From Bacteroidota bacterium (GTDB taxonomy: Bacteria > Bacteroidota > Ignavibacteria > Ignavibacteriales > Ignavibacteriaceae): a stretch of 64,000 nt of DNA. Below the pieces are notes generated by a model that saw nothing but the letters and a program-made list of their open reading frames with translations, was not told the origin of the DNA and did no database searches. The stretch lies in NCBI GenBank assembly GCA_020161395.1, contig JAIUOE010000009.1, forward strand, positions 62,001 to 126,000. Reading direction: 5' to 3'. Below are positions 54,492 to 63,534 of this stretch, piece after piece. The position numbers were made by a program, and so were the translations under genes. How positions within the stretch are numbered: position 1 is the first letter of the stretch; each line of letters opens with the position of its first letter.

Positions 54492-55088
54492 TTGAAAAAT
54501 GACTGGAACGCCCGGTTTGGAGTTGAAGAATTTGTGTACGGGAAAGAGCCCAATGCCTTTTTTAAGGAGGAAATTGACCGTCTGAAGCCGGGGAGGATAC
54601 TTCTTCCTGCCGAGGGAGAGGGGCGAAATGCTGTCTATGCTGCAAAAAAAGGGTGGGAAGTTGTCTGTTTCGACTGGAGTGATGAAGGAAAAAAGAAGGC
54701 TGACAAACTCGCTGAAATGGAGGGAGTGAAGATAAATTATTTCGTTAGCGAAATTTCCTCTTTTGATTATCCGTCCGGAGAATTCGACGCTGTGGGGCTT
54801 GTTTTTGTACATTTGCCGGAGGAAGAAAGGGAAGAACTCCATAAAAGTGTGATCAAAACCCTGAAACCCGGTGGGAAACTGATATTCACAGCTTACGATA
54901 AAACCCAGCTCGGGAAATCATCGGGAGGACCAAAACAGATCGAACTGCTCTATTCCCTCGCACAGATTGTCGAAGATTTTATCGATCTCGAGTTTGATAT
55001 TTTCGCAAAAGAAACAGTTGAACTTAGTGAGGGAAGGCTGCATGCCGGCAGTGCCGATGTGATAAAGTTTTCCGGTATCAAAAAATGA
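54492..55088 (+). CDS. Class I SAM-dependent methyltransferase (TehB-like)
   Basis: The product has 198 residues with a TTG start after an AAAAGGAG site. The AdoMet loop is ILLPAEGEGRNAVYAAKKGW, followed by FDWSDEGKKKADKLA, FDAVGLVFVHLP and KPGGKLIFTAY. It resembles TehB/thiopurine-type methyltransferases; the substrate is unknown. It overlaps the following glycosyltransferase start by 4 bases, so the two belong to one translated unit. Confidence 0.85.
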   Translation: MKNDWNARFGVEEFVYGKEPNAFFKEEIDRLKPGRILLPAEGEGRNAVYAAKKGWEVVCFDWSDEGKKKADKLAEMEGVKINYFVSEISSFDYPSGEFDAVGLVFVHLPEEEREELHKSVIKTLKPGGKLIFTAYDKTQLGKSSGGPKQIELLYSLAQIVEDFIDLEFDIFAKETVELSEGRLHAGSADVIKFSGIKK

Positions 55089-56341
55089 AAAAAGTTCTCT
55101 TTCTTACATATTACTGGCCCCCGTCAGGGAAGGCATCCCTCCACTGGCCTCTTAAAATGATAAAGTACCTGCCCGAGTTCGGTTGGCAGCCTGCCGTCCT
55201 GACTGTGGAGGATGAATCTTTCATGCAGAAGGATGAATCGATGGAGAAAGAGATTGATCCTTCTCTTACCGTAATCAAGACTCCTTCTATCGAACCGTTT
55301 GAATTTTACAAAATTTTCACCGGCAAAGGTAAGGACGCACAACTCGTTGCCTCGGAAACCATCTCAAAGGAAAACAAGAGTCTGGCTCACCGGATTTCAT
55401 TGTGGATCAGGATGAACCTTTTCATTCCCGATGCAAGGATTGGCTGGTATCCTTTCGCAGTAAAAGCCGGAAACAGGCTTCTTCGTGATGAAATTTATGA
55501 TGCCGTAGTTTCAATTGGTCCACCACATTCGGTACACCTCGCCGCTGCCAAAATTGCAAGGAATGCAAACATTCCGTTTTATCCCGTGTTTATCGATCCC
55601 TGGCTTAACATTGCCTACTACAAAGGGCAATCGAGGAGTAAACTTACGGTAATGATTGACGGGTGGCTCGAAAAGAGGACACTGGAAAAAAGCCGCAGGG
55701 CTGTTTTTGTCACCGAAACCTCCCTTGCTGATTATGTATCAAGCTATCCTTTCCTTAAGGAAAAGGGAAGGGTTCTTCACTGGGGCTTTGATGAGGAGAA
55801 GTTTGCCGGATTTAAACGGATCAAAAAACTGGGGGATGAAAGAGTACTGCTCCATTCGGGCAACATTTTCGATTTTCAAAATCCCGAGAAGCTTTGGGGT
55901 TACTTAAAACAGAAAATAGATTCTGGAGAAAATTTCAGGGTCTGGTTTACGGGAACTGTAAGTCCCGGTGTCAGACGGTCAATTTCGGAAGCAGGGCTCG
56001 ATGACCGCACCTCGTATCTTGGATTCCTTTCCTACGATGAAATGCTCGAAGTGCTTGCAAAAGCCGATTTTCTTTTAGTCTGTGCAATGGAAAAACGACA
56101 CTTCCCCGGGAAGCTGTTTGAGTATTTAAGGACGGGAATTCCCATTCTCGCATACGGCGATGACAATATTGAAGTGGAAGGGGTGATTAAATCAGCTAAT
56201 GCAGGGATGATGCTTCCGTTTTCAGCGGACGGTTCAGAATTTTTTGAAAAAGTTGAATCATTCAAAACCGACCTCAACATGATAAAAAACTTTGACAGAA
56301 AAGTAATAGCAGGAAAATTGAGTCTGATTCTCGGGGAGTGA
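55085..56341 (+). CDS. Glycosyltransferase family 4-like protein
   Basis: The product has 418 residues with a GT-B fold. The N-terminal half has LTYYWPPSGKASLHWPL, and SIGPPHSVHLAAAKIARN is the donor/acceptor-region signature of the family. The C-terminal half has LLHSGNIFDFQNPEKLWGYL, SYLGFLSYDEMLEVLAKADFLLV and KRHFPGKLFEYLRTGIPILAYGD, the typical sugar-nucleotide-binding E-rich motif. It probably adds a sugar to a surface polysaccharide; the sugar is unknown. Confidence 0.85.
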   Translation: MKKVLFLTYYWPPSGKASLHWPLKMIKYLPEFGWQPAVLTVEDESFMQKDESMEKEIDPSLTVIKTPSIEPFEFYKIFTGKGKDAQLVASETISKENKSLAHRISLWIRMNLFIPDARIGWYPFAVKAGNRLLRDEIYDAVVSIGPPHSVHLAAAKIARNANIPFYPVFIDPWLNIAYYKGQSRSKLTVMIDGWLEKRTLEKSRRAVFVTETSLADYVSSYPFLKEKGRVLHWGFDEEKFAGFKRIKKLGDERVLLHSGNIFDFQNPEKLWGYLKQKIDSGENFRVWFTGTVSPGVRRSISEAGLDDRTSYLGFLSYDEMLEVLAKADFLLVCAMEKRHFPGKLFEYLRTGIPILAYGDDNIEVEGVIKSANAGMMLPFSADGSEFFEKVESFKTDLNMIKNFDRKVIAGKLSLILGE

Positions 56342-56454
56342 ACCTCTTTAAATAGCGTCATCCATTCTCCCTTTCATTTCTTGTTTATTATACTTATTTT
56401 TAATTATTGTTAAAATGAATTACTTACAAATCAAATAAATACCGGAGATAACCC

Positions 56455-56862
56455 ATGAAAAAGCTGATATTTTTAGCTTTGCCCCTTTTCATCCTTTTTG
56501 CCGCTTCCAATCTTAACGCACAGGATGCTTCAAAGAAAAATCACCATACGGAAAAAGACAGCACAAAAAAAGAAGCCTGCTGCTCGACCGACTCAACTAA
56601 ATCAGGTGACTGCTGCTCTGAGTCAAAAGACGCACACAACCATGACATGGGAAACAAAGAAGACAAATCTGTAAAAAAAGTATGGAACAGTGTATGTCCT
56701 GTTACAGGAGAAGCAATTGAACCCGGTGCACCAACAGTTGAACACGATGGAAAACTTGTAGCTCTCTGCTGTAAAGGATGCGTCTCAAAATTCCAGAAAG
56801 ATCCTGCCAAGTTTCTTAAGACCCTCGATAAAGACGGTAAAGCGCTGAAAAACAAATCGTAA
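56455..56862 (+). CDS. Exported Cys/His-rich metal-binding (YHS/TRASH-like) protein
   Basis: The product has 135 residues with a signal peptide (MKKLIFLALPLFILFAASNLNAQ). The linker after it has ACCSTDSTKSGDCCSES and HNHDMG, possible metal-chelating stretches. The C-terminal domain is of the YHS/heavy-metal type: VWNSVCPVTGEAIEPGAPTVEHDGKLVALCCKGCVSKFQ, with the CCKGC cysteine pair. It may bind copper or another soft metal in the periplasm. An ACCGGAGATAACCC site precedes the ATG. Confidence 0.8.
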   Translation: MKKLIFLALPLFILFAASNLNAQDASKKNHHTEKDSTKKEACCSTDSTKSGDCCSESKDAHNHDMGNKEDKSVKKVWNSVCPVTGEAIEPGAPTVEHDGKLVALCCKGCVSKFQKDPAKFLKTLDKDGKALKNKS

Positions 56863-56877
56863 AATTTCGATTTTCAC

Positions 56878-56916
56878 AAAAAAAAGAGGCTGTCTCATTC
56901 GGGGCAGCCTCTTTTG
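56878..56916. terminator. Bidirectional hairpin terminator
   Basis: AAAAGAGGCTG pairs with CAGCCTCTTTT, with A/T tails on both strands, between the metal-binding protein and the leftward outer-membrane gene. Confidence 0.8.
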
Positions 56917-56936
56917 TTTTAAAGAAAGGTTATTAT

Positions 56937-58106
56937 TTAGAATACATTATACTGAAGTGTAACCGCTGTCCGGAAGTCGGTCACTTTCAAAAGACCGCTT
57001 CTGTTAAGTGAAGAAGTGATGCCAAGGTTGATGTTGTTTTCGAGGTAGAAAATAAATCCTGCCGAAATTGCATGATCGACATAACTGTCTTCGTTCAGAG
57101 GGAATATCACAGTATTTCTCTTTATATAATTCAACTGATATCCGGCAACAAAGTTAATTTTGTTTCCGAGTTCATAGAAGTAGTCAACACCTGCGGTAAC
57201 AATTACCGTTTTGAAGAATGTTGAATCAAACGGGGTATTCATGTTCGCATATGCGTTGATCTGTGAATTCCAGCCGATTGGATTGGAGAATCTTCCGCCT
57301 AACGACAGAGCAGGTGAATTGGTGGGTGATTTATCCCTGGTTGAAAGATTGAAAAGAACACCGGCGGTTACATCCCATCCGAAGAATCTTTCATTTACTC
57401 TTTCGTTGATGCCTTTAAGAACCTGTTGTGTTCTGAGGATACCAATAGCTCCAAGTGCGCCGCCCTGTAACAATCCTGTTGCCCTCATCTCTTTTTCGAT
57501 ATCTTCATACCAGTTTTTCTCGTAGGTGTCACCAAAAACACCACGATATTCCTGTTCTCTTTCAATGATGTTGGCGATTTTGATCATGGTCTCTTTTGGG
57601 AGTCTGGTCGAAATAACGCCTTCTTTCAAAAGGTGATCTTCAATTCTGACCGCTTTTGCGAGGGCTGTTGCATTTATATAACGACCGTAACCACCGCCGA
57701 CAGTAAGGTTTGATTCAATCTGTTTGAAAGTGTTGGCATGACGGAGATCCATTGCGCCAAATCCGAACCAGTCTTTATCATCTGCGATGTACTTCCTGAT
57801 ACTTGGTCTGATGCTGATATCGTGGCTGTATTCTTCAAATGTTTTTCCTGCCGTTGCATCAATATCGATGAAGTAAGCGAAAGGAAGAGAAGAATAGAAA
57901 TATCTGAAAAGACCGCTTGCCTGTGCTGTGTTTGAATTTACATGTGTCGTCGCAGAGTCAGTTGTCTGGGCGAAATTGTAACTTCCGTTAAGGCGGAGAA
58001 TCTTTGCCCGGCTGATCGGGACTTTGTAGTCCTGAACAGATACATTCTGGGCAAATGAGGTGCCTGCAATTACAACGATAGCAAAAAATGTAACAATTAG
58101 TCGCAT
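56937..58106 (-). CDS. Putative outer-membrane beta-barrel protein
   Basis: The product has 389 residues with a signal peptide (MRLIVTFFAIVVIAGTSFAQ). Alternating beta patterns run through the protein (for example LTVGGGYGRYIN, YFYELGNKINFVAGYQLNYIKR), and the C-terminus ends TAVTLQYNVF with a terminal Phe, a barrel-assembly signature. A helical insert with EREQEYRGVFG (about 190-215) suggests a domain between strands. I do not recognise the substrate or family. Confidence 0.6.
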   Translation of the reverse strand: MRLIVTFFAIVVIAGTSFAQNVSVQDYKVPISRAKILRLNGSYNFAQTTDSATTHVNSNTAQASGLFRYFYSSLPFAYFIDIDATAGKTFEEYSHDISIRPSIRKYIADDKDWFGFGAMDLRHANTFKQIESNLTVGGGYGRYINATALAKAVRIEDHLLKEGVISTRLPKETMIKIANIIEREQEYRGVFGDTYEKNWYEDIEKEMRATGLLQGGALGAIGILRTQQVLKGINERVNERFFGWDVTAGVLFNLSTRDKSPTNSPALSLGGRFSNPIGWNSQINAYANMNTPFDSTFFKTVIVTAGVDYFYELGNKINFVAGYQLNYIKRNTVIFPLNEDSYVDHAISAGFIFYLENNINLGITSSLNRSGLLKVTDFRTAVTLQYNVF

Positions 58107-58164
58107 TTTGGCTCCTTTTATATGTTAATGAAGATTAATAGATTAACTTACAAATATTTCCGAC

Positions 58165-58340
58165 AAAATGCAAATAAGAACCTCAGAGATACGGAACCTC
58201 AGAGATTCAGCACATCATTTTAGTCGGGATACTGAAGTTCTGAGGTTCTGAGGTTCCGAAGTTCTCATCTACTGAAGTTTCGAAGTTCTGAAGCTCTCCC
58301 GTGTTCTGAGGTTCTGAAACTCCGGGGTTCTGAAGTTCTT
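58165..58340. repeat. Low-complexity 'gttctgaggttc' repeats
   Basis: Repeats of GAACCTCAGAGATACGG and TTCTGAGGTTCTGAGGTTCCGAAGTTCTC type fill the gap between the barrel and the metallopeptidase genes. The unit is different from the 'ttcaaac' family but similar in style. Confidence 0.6.
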
Positions 58341-58825
58341 TATATTTTTATTGAGTCTTCCTGAGCGGGCGTCAGATTGTGAATTGAGCTGAGGCTCAGT
58401 TTTATTTTCTGCTTCCAGTCGGCACCGTATTTATCGAGGATCGATTTGAAGGCGATAAAGTCGGGTTTTCTTATTTTAAAATCGTAGTCACCCGTTTTTT
58501 CATTCATAATCGGCAGAATATGAAGCAGTTCATGGTGCATAAGGATGTATCGTTCTGCCTCATCAAGAGCTGTCCAGAGATCGAGGGAGACTTCAACTAT
58601 GTAATCAAAGCCGGAGAAGAATCTCAATTCGGGGCTTGTTTTGAAGGTTTTGCTCGGCACGGTTTTCGATATGTTGGGGCTCACAAGAAGGTAAGCCACC
58701 TGTGCGGGCATAATGTCGAGTTTCTGTTCGGTAATCACTTTATTTGCAAGAAATTTTAATTCTTCCGATTCTTCATATTCCCTTTTTTTAGGTTCCTTAG
58801 AAGGTTGGTCTTTAAAATCAAACAT
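58340..58825 (-). CDS. Putative metallopeptidase (HExxH) protein
   Basis: The product has 161 residues. The catalytic-type motif is YILMHHELLHIL: two His around Glu, matching HExxH zinc metallopeptidases, with a conserved PDFIAFKSILDKYG segment downstream. PhageMetallopep-type proteins have a similar composition. No signal peptide is present, so it acts in the cytoplasm. It lies 16 bases downstream of the aldo/keto reductase gene on the same strand. The end lies in repeat sequence, so the last codons could be repeat-derived. Confidence 0.65.
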   Translation of the reverse strand: MFDFKDQPSKEPKKREYEESEELKFLANKVITEQKLDIMPAQVAYLLVSPNISKTVPSKTFKTSPELRFFSGFDYIVEVSLDLWTALDEAERYILMHHELLHILPIMNEKTGDYDFKIRKPDFIAFKSILDKYGADWKQKIKLSLSSIHNLTPAQEDSIKI

Positions 58826-58840
58826 TTGTATAATTCTCCT

Positions 58841-59812
58841 TTACTCTGAAAAAACTGATTTTACAAAATTGAATTCATCCTCGGTGAGGGGTTTGTCTGC
58901 AGCCGAGAGGTTGACCTTTACCTGTGCGAGATTTCTGAATCCCGGAATAACTGCAGCAACTGAATTGTATTTCAAAAGATATTGAAGTGCAACCCGGGCG
59001 AGGTCTTCCGAAGTGTTGCCAAACTCTTTTTTGAGGGCTTCAATTTTTGGCTCAAGTTTTGCAAGGTTTTCAGCCGAAAATCTTGGGGCATTTGCACGGT
59101 GGTCACCCGGTTCAAATTTAGGCGGGTTGTCTTTTGAATATTTTCCAAGAAGAAGTCCCTGGGCTACAGGTCCGAAAGCAACAAATGAAATTTTGTGTTC
59201 TTCCATTGTCTTGGCAGTCGGGGTTCCTTCCACGAGATATTTATCATCAATGGCGCTCGCGGAGCTCTGGAATGCTTCGGGTTTTATTTTTGGACCAAGG
59301 GTTGCAAACCGCTCGTGTGAATATGAGGACAAACCGATTACTCTGATTTTGCCTTCTTCTTTCAGTTTATACATCATTTCAACAGCGTCATCGAGGTAAA
59401 CATCGTCTTTCCCGAAATCACCGTGGTGGAAATAGTAGAGGTCGATAAAATCCCTCTTGAGATTGATGAGTGATTGTTCACACTGGTGGCGGATATGGGC
59501 AGGTTCGTAGGCATGGGCTGCGGTTCCTTTGAACCATCCGATTTTTGTGGCGATGGTGATGTCATTTACTCGCTTGCCGAGAATTTTGGAGAGCATTCTT
59601 TCAGCTCTGCCATTTCCGTAAACATCCGCATTATCGAAATGGGTGACACCATTGTCAATGGCATAGTTTATAGCGTCCGCCACTTCATTTTCATCTACAT
59701 TCGCCCAACCGTTCGGGGTGCCGTCAACCCAGTTCAAACCACCGAGTGTCCAGCAACCGAGACTGATTTCAGAGATTTTCAGGTCGGACTTGCCAACTTG
59801 TCTTGATTTCAT
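58841..59812 (-). CDS. Aldo/keto reductase
   Basis: The product has 323 residues. The active-site Asp and Tyr are in THFDNADVYGNGRAERML (DxxxxY), the Lys is in TIATKIG, and the His is in DLYYFHHGD, the standard tetrad. NADPH-binding parts (IPGFRNLAQVKVNL) are near the C-terminus. The substrate is unknown. It is followed on the same strand by the metallopeptidase gene. Confidence 0.9.
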   Translation of the reverse strand: MKSRQVGKSDLKISEISLGCWTLGGLNWVDGTPNGWANVDENEVADAINYAIDNGVTHFDNADVYGNGRAERMLSKILGKRVNDITIATKIGWFKGTAAHAYEPAHIRHQCEQSLINLKRDFIDLYYFHHGDFGKDDVYLDDAVEMMYKLKEEGKIRVIGLSSYSHERFATLGPKIKPEAFQSSASAIDDKYLVEGTPTAKTMEEHKISFVAFGPVAQGLLLGKYSKDNPPKFEPGDHRANAPRFSAENLAKLEPKIEALKKEFGNTSEDLARVALQYLLKYNSVAAVIPGFRNLAQVKVNLSAADKPLTEDEFNFVKSVFSE

Positions 59813-60001
59813 TTTGAATCCTTAAATTTTAATAACCAATAAGCAAAGATAAGAAATAAGGGACTCTGAAAGAGAACGATTTGGGGGTGTTGGTCGCCGG
59901 AATTGTGTAATTTATCTAATTAATTTTTTATAAAAGGTAAAAAGTTTTTATTTTGCGTTCCATATTATTTTTAATAATCATCATTACAAAAGTCTGGCAA
60001 A

Positions 60002-60865
60002 ATGATCAAATTAGGATTGGTAACATGCCGGGAATACCCGGAACTTACAGAGGATGATCAGCTTCTGATCCCTGCATTTAAAGAAAAAAAGATAATAGCG
60101 AAACCGGTTATATGGAACGATGGACCCCTCCCTCCAAACGAGTATGATCTTCTGATTATCAGATCCCCGTGGGATTACTATCTTTCCACTGCTGAATATA
60201 TTTCCTGGATGAATAAAGCCAACGCTGCCGGTTATAAAATTCTGAATAAACCGGAAATCGTCAAGAAAAACCTTCACAAGAGCTATATCAAGGAATTACA
60301 GAGAAGAGGTGTGCTTACTGCCGATACGATGTTTATTCCAAAAGCCAGTATTCTGAAGCTGGAAGAGGTTTTTGAAAGAAAACGGTTCAAGACGGTGGTG
60401 ATAAAACCTGCAATTTCTGCCGGTGCCTTCGAGACCTATCTTGTTCACCGGGATGAGGCAACCGAGTATAACGCAATTGCTGCCAAAATCCTCGAGTTCT
60501 CCGACCTGATGATTCAGGACTACATTGAGGAGATTGAAACCAAAGGAGAGTATTCTCTGGTATTCTTTAACGGTGAATACAGTCATGCCGTCCTGAAGAC
60601 GACCGCCCCCGGTGAGTTCAGAACACAACTGGAGTATGGCGGTATTGTGGAATCAATCAAACCCTCCGCTGACATGATCGATATGGCTTACGAGATAAAC
60701 GATGCACTCGGTTTCGACACTTTATATTCAAGAGTGGACGGGATAATGACCAAAGACGAGTTTAAAGTGCTTGAACTCGAGATGTTTGAGCCGTGTCTTT
60801 ACTTCTCTTACAATGAAAAATCGGTTAAAAGGTTTGTCGAAGCCGTTATCGAACGGATAGGCTGA
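60002..60865 (+). CDS. ATP-grasp domain protein (RimK/glutathione-synthetase-like)
   Basis: The product has 287 residues. The N-terminal part has IWNDGPLPPNEYDLLIIRSPWDYYL; the ATP-grasp core has FKTVVIKPAISAGAFETYLVHRDE (phosphate-binding), DLMIQDYIEEIETKGEYSLVFFNGEYSHAVLKT and DEFKVLELEMFEP for Mg2+ binding. It ligates a carboxylate to an amine or thiol; the substrate is unknown. The longer neighbours do not suggest a pathway. Confidence 0.85.
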   Translation: MIKLGLVTCREYPELTEDDQLLIPAFKEKKIIAKPVIWNDGPLPPNEYDLLIIRSPWDYYLSTAEYISWMNKANAAGYKILNKPEIVKKNLHKSYIKELQRRGVLTADTMFIPKASILKLEEVFERKRFKTVVIKPAISAGAFETYLVHRDEATEYNAIAAKILEFSDLMIQDYIEEIETKGEYSLVFFNGEYSHAVLKTTAPGEFRTQLEYGGIVESIKPSADMIDMAYEINDALGFDTLYSRVDGIMTKDEFKVLELEMFEPCLYFSYNEKSVKRFVEAVIERIG

Positions 60866-60937
60866 TTTTAATCACTCTTTTTTTACGGCGGTTTAAGTAA
60901 ATTTCATACTCGATTTCCCAATTATCGGAACAGAAGT

Positions 60938-62227
60938 TTGAAATTACTTATACCGCTTTTTTTATTCGCTTTTACACTCTTTCCCCAAAATTTTAAGTGG
61001 ACGAAACTCCCTGTCCCCACTCATAAAACCATAAATTCAATCTCGTTTATCGACAGTCTCTACGGATTTGCTGCCGGCGACACCGGTCTTGTGATGAAAA
61101 CGACCGATGGGGGCAGTTCGTGGCAGGTGCAGACACTTCCCCGAAACAAGGATATAAGCGATATCACATTTGTGAGCAAAACAACGGGGTATGCAGTCGC
61201 TCTCGATTTTGAATCATCCCCTTTTGGTACACTTTTTTATAAAACAACCGACGGCGGTGATTCCTGGGTGGAAAGCAGATACAGAGGCGACGAGGTCTAT
61301 TTTGTTTCACTTCATTTTCTCGACTCGCTTCGGGGGTGGACGAGCGGACTTGAAGGTAAAATTGCCTGCACCACAAATGGTGGTGATGAATGGATTCCTG
61401 CACTGAACGACACGAGTGAGTTCACAAACTTCCCTGTTCTCGGTTTTTCATTTTATACCGACACACTCGCCTTCGCTTTTGGAGGGCATATAGATATTGC
61501 CGGAGTTGTCTGGAAAACCACGAATGCGGGTGGTTACTGGAAATCGCATGGAGTGGGACCTGAGCCGATACGGGGGTTGATTGTATTTGACAGTCTCAAT
61601 CTCATCGGAATTGGTGGTGATTTTGAGTACGGAACCGCAGTTGTAAAATCAACAGACGGAGGGGAAACCTGGGATTACAGAAGCCTTGATGTTTTCGGAG
61701 TGCCCTACGGACTCTCTTTCCGGACTGACACTGAAGCGTGGGTACCTCTCGGTTTCGCACAAAAACTCCTCTATACCCCGGATAAAGGGACAGTTTGGCT
61801 GGAATACTCCGCCCCTGACAGCGGTATTCTTTATGACATTCAGTTTACCGATTCCCTGACAGGCTACACAGCAGGGAGAAACGGTTATTTTGCAAAGTAC
61901 AGCAGGAGTATCGTCGGGATAAAGGAAGATATCCCCCTTTCATCCTTTGAAACATTCAAACTTGGTGAAAACTACCCGAATCCTTTCAATCCCGTTACTG
62001 TAATACCCGTAACCCTTGCAGAACCCGCACAAATTACCCTCACGGTTTATGATATCAGAGGAAGGGAAACAGGCTTTGCAGTCGAAGGAAATTACGCTGC
62101 AGGTTATTATGAATTTAAGTTTGATGCCGGAAGAGCATCTTCGGGTGTCTATTTTTACAAATTAAATGTGGTGACTGCCGCGGGTAAAAAGTACTCTCAG
62201 GTAAAGAAAATGGTGGTTAACAAATGA
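60938..62227 (+). CDS. T9SS-sorted YCF48-like beta-propeller protein
   Basis: The product has 429 residues with a TTG start and a signal peptide (to about residue 17). Blades have TTDGGSSWQVQ, TTDGGDSWVES, TTNGGDEWIP, TTNAGGYWKS and STDGGETWDY. The sorting domain is NYPNPFNPVTVIPVTLA ... SGVYFYKLNVV. It overlaps the start of the P450 gene by 4 bases, so the two are translated together although functionally unlike. Confidence 0.85.
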   Translation: MKLLIPLFLFAFTLFPQNFKWTKLPVPTHKTINSISFIDSLYGFAAGDTGLVMKTTDGGSSWQVQTLPRNKDISDITFVSKTTGYAVALDFESSPFGTLFYKTTDGGDSWVESRYRGDEVYFVSLHFLDSLRGWTSGLEGKIACTTNGGDEWIPALNDTSEFTNFPVLGFSFYTDTLAFAFGGHIDIAGVVWKTTNAGGYWKSHGVGPEPIRGLIVFDSLNLIGIGGDFEYGTAVVKSTDGGETWDYRSLDVFGVPYGLSFRTDTEAWVPLGFAQKLLYTPDKGTVWLEYSAPDSGILYDIQFTDSLTGYTAGRNGYFAKYSRSIVGIKEDIPLSSFETFKLGENYPNPFNPVTVIPVTLAEPAQITLTVYDIRGRETGFAVEGNYAAGYYEFKFDAGRASSGVYFYKLNVVTAAGKKYSQVKKMVVNK

Positions 62228-63534
62228 ATATTCACGATTTACCCGGTTACAAGGGGGCTGCATTTCTAAAAATTCTTCCAAAACTCTATCGGGATCCTCT
62301 TGGGACGCTGAGCGATATCGTCGCCGGGGGTGAGAGAGTAATTCCATTCAAGTTCGGGAAGTATATCCTTTTTCTTGTGAACGACCCTTCAATCCTTCGT
62401 CATATCCTAAAAACAAATTACCGGAACTACCCAAGAGGGAAATCGCTGAAGGGCATCTTCCCGCTCCTTGGGAAGGGCTTGTTCACAAGCGATCACGACC
62501 TCTGGGTCAGGCAGCAAAAAAATCTGACACCTGCATTTCACACCAAAAATTATGCGGAGTTCGAACAGATAATAAGAGAGGAGACAGGGAGATTCTGCTC
62601 TGACCTCGAAGCCATTTCGAAGCAATCCGGCAATGTCGATATGCAAAAAGAGTTTAAAACTTTGATGCTCAAAATTCTGGCGAAGGAGATGTTCTCTCCT
62701 GATTTGAAGTTTGAACCAGAAACCATCATCGCAAAGCTTGACGCCGTGCTCGACTATACGAGTATAAAAGGGGAATTGATAAGAAATGTCGTTTCGGGTG
62801 TAAAGGGGCTGTTTGGTCTTCGCTACACTCCTCCACTCTACTACACTGAATCGTTGAAATATCTTGAAGATTTTGTCGCGGAATTTTTCGGCAGAATAGT
62901 GAAAAATGAATTGCGACCGGGAGCCCTCACTTCCATCCTGAAGGAATTAAAAGAGCAGGGCGAGATCGACGATACCCAGGTGCGGGATGAAATTATGACA
63001 TTTCTTTTCGCAGGTTTTGATACCGTGGCAGAGGGGCTTTCCTGGAGTCAGTATCTTATCTCCACCAGTCCCGGCACAGACGAAAAGATTATTTCGGGAA
63101 GCGAATCACGCTGGCTTGGTGCTGTGATAAATGAGGCACTGCGGCTTTATCCCCCTGCATGGGCGTTTTACAGAATTGTTACCGAAGATGACGATATTGA
63201 CGGGCTCCACTTCCCTGCAAAATCGTATCTGATGATCTCACCATATCTGTTACACAGAACACCAAAATACTGGGAGAATCCGCATTTATTTAACCCCGAA
63301 AGATTTGTAGAAGAGGATCAGCCCGAGGTGAACCACTTCCACTACATACCCTTCGGTCAGGGTCCCCACATCTGCACAGGAAGAAGAATAGCAATGTTCG
63401 AGATGCATCTGATCCTCTCAATCATCACTCCCAAATTCCGATTCATTTACACGGGGAAAAATCCACCCGAGGCAGATCCCGGAATAATAATGAAAGCAAA
63501 GGATGCTCTCCTCTTCAAAGTTGAGATGAGATAA
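62224..63534 (+). CDS. Cytochrome P450
   Basis: The product has 436 residues of class-I-like bacterial P450 layout. The I helix is EIMTFLFAGFDTVAEGL with the AGxDT oxygen-binding motif, the K helix ExxR is NEALRLYP, and the heme-ligand loop is FGQGPHICTG (Cys near residue 380). No ferredoxin or reductase gene is adjacent. The stop codon overlaps the next gene's start by one base (TAATG). The fatty-acid-like context with CFA synthase suggests a lipid substrate (inference). Confidence 0.92.
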   Translation: MNIHDLPGYKGAAFLKILPKLYRDPLGTLSDIVAGGERVIPFKFGKYILFLVNDPSILRHILKTNYRNYPRGKSLKGIFPLLGKGLFTSDHDLWVRQQKNLTPAFHTKNYAEFEQIIREETGRFCSDLEAISKQSGNVDMQKEFKTLMLKILAKEMFSPDLKFEPETIIAKLDAVLDYTSIKGELIRNVVSGVKGLFGLRYTPPLYYTESLKYLEDFVAEFFGRIVKNELRPGALTSILKELKEQGEIDDTQVRDEIMTFLFAGFDTVAEGLSWSQYLISTSPGTDEKIISGSESRWLGAVINEALRLYPPAWAFYRIVTEDDDIDGLHFPAKSYLMISPYLLHRTPKYWENPHLFNPERFVEEDQPEVNHFHYIPFGQGPHICTGRRIAMFEMHLILSIITPKFRFIYTGKNPPEADPGIIMKAKDALLFKVEMR

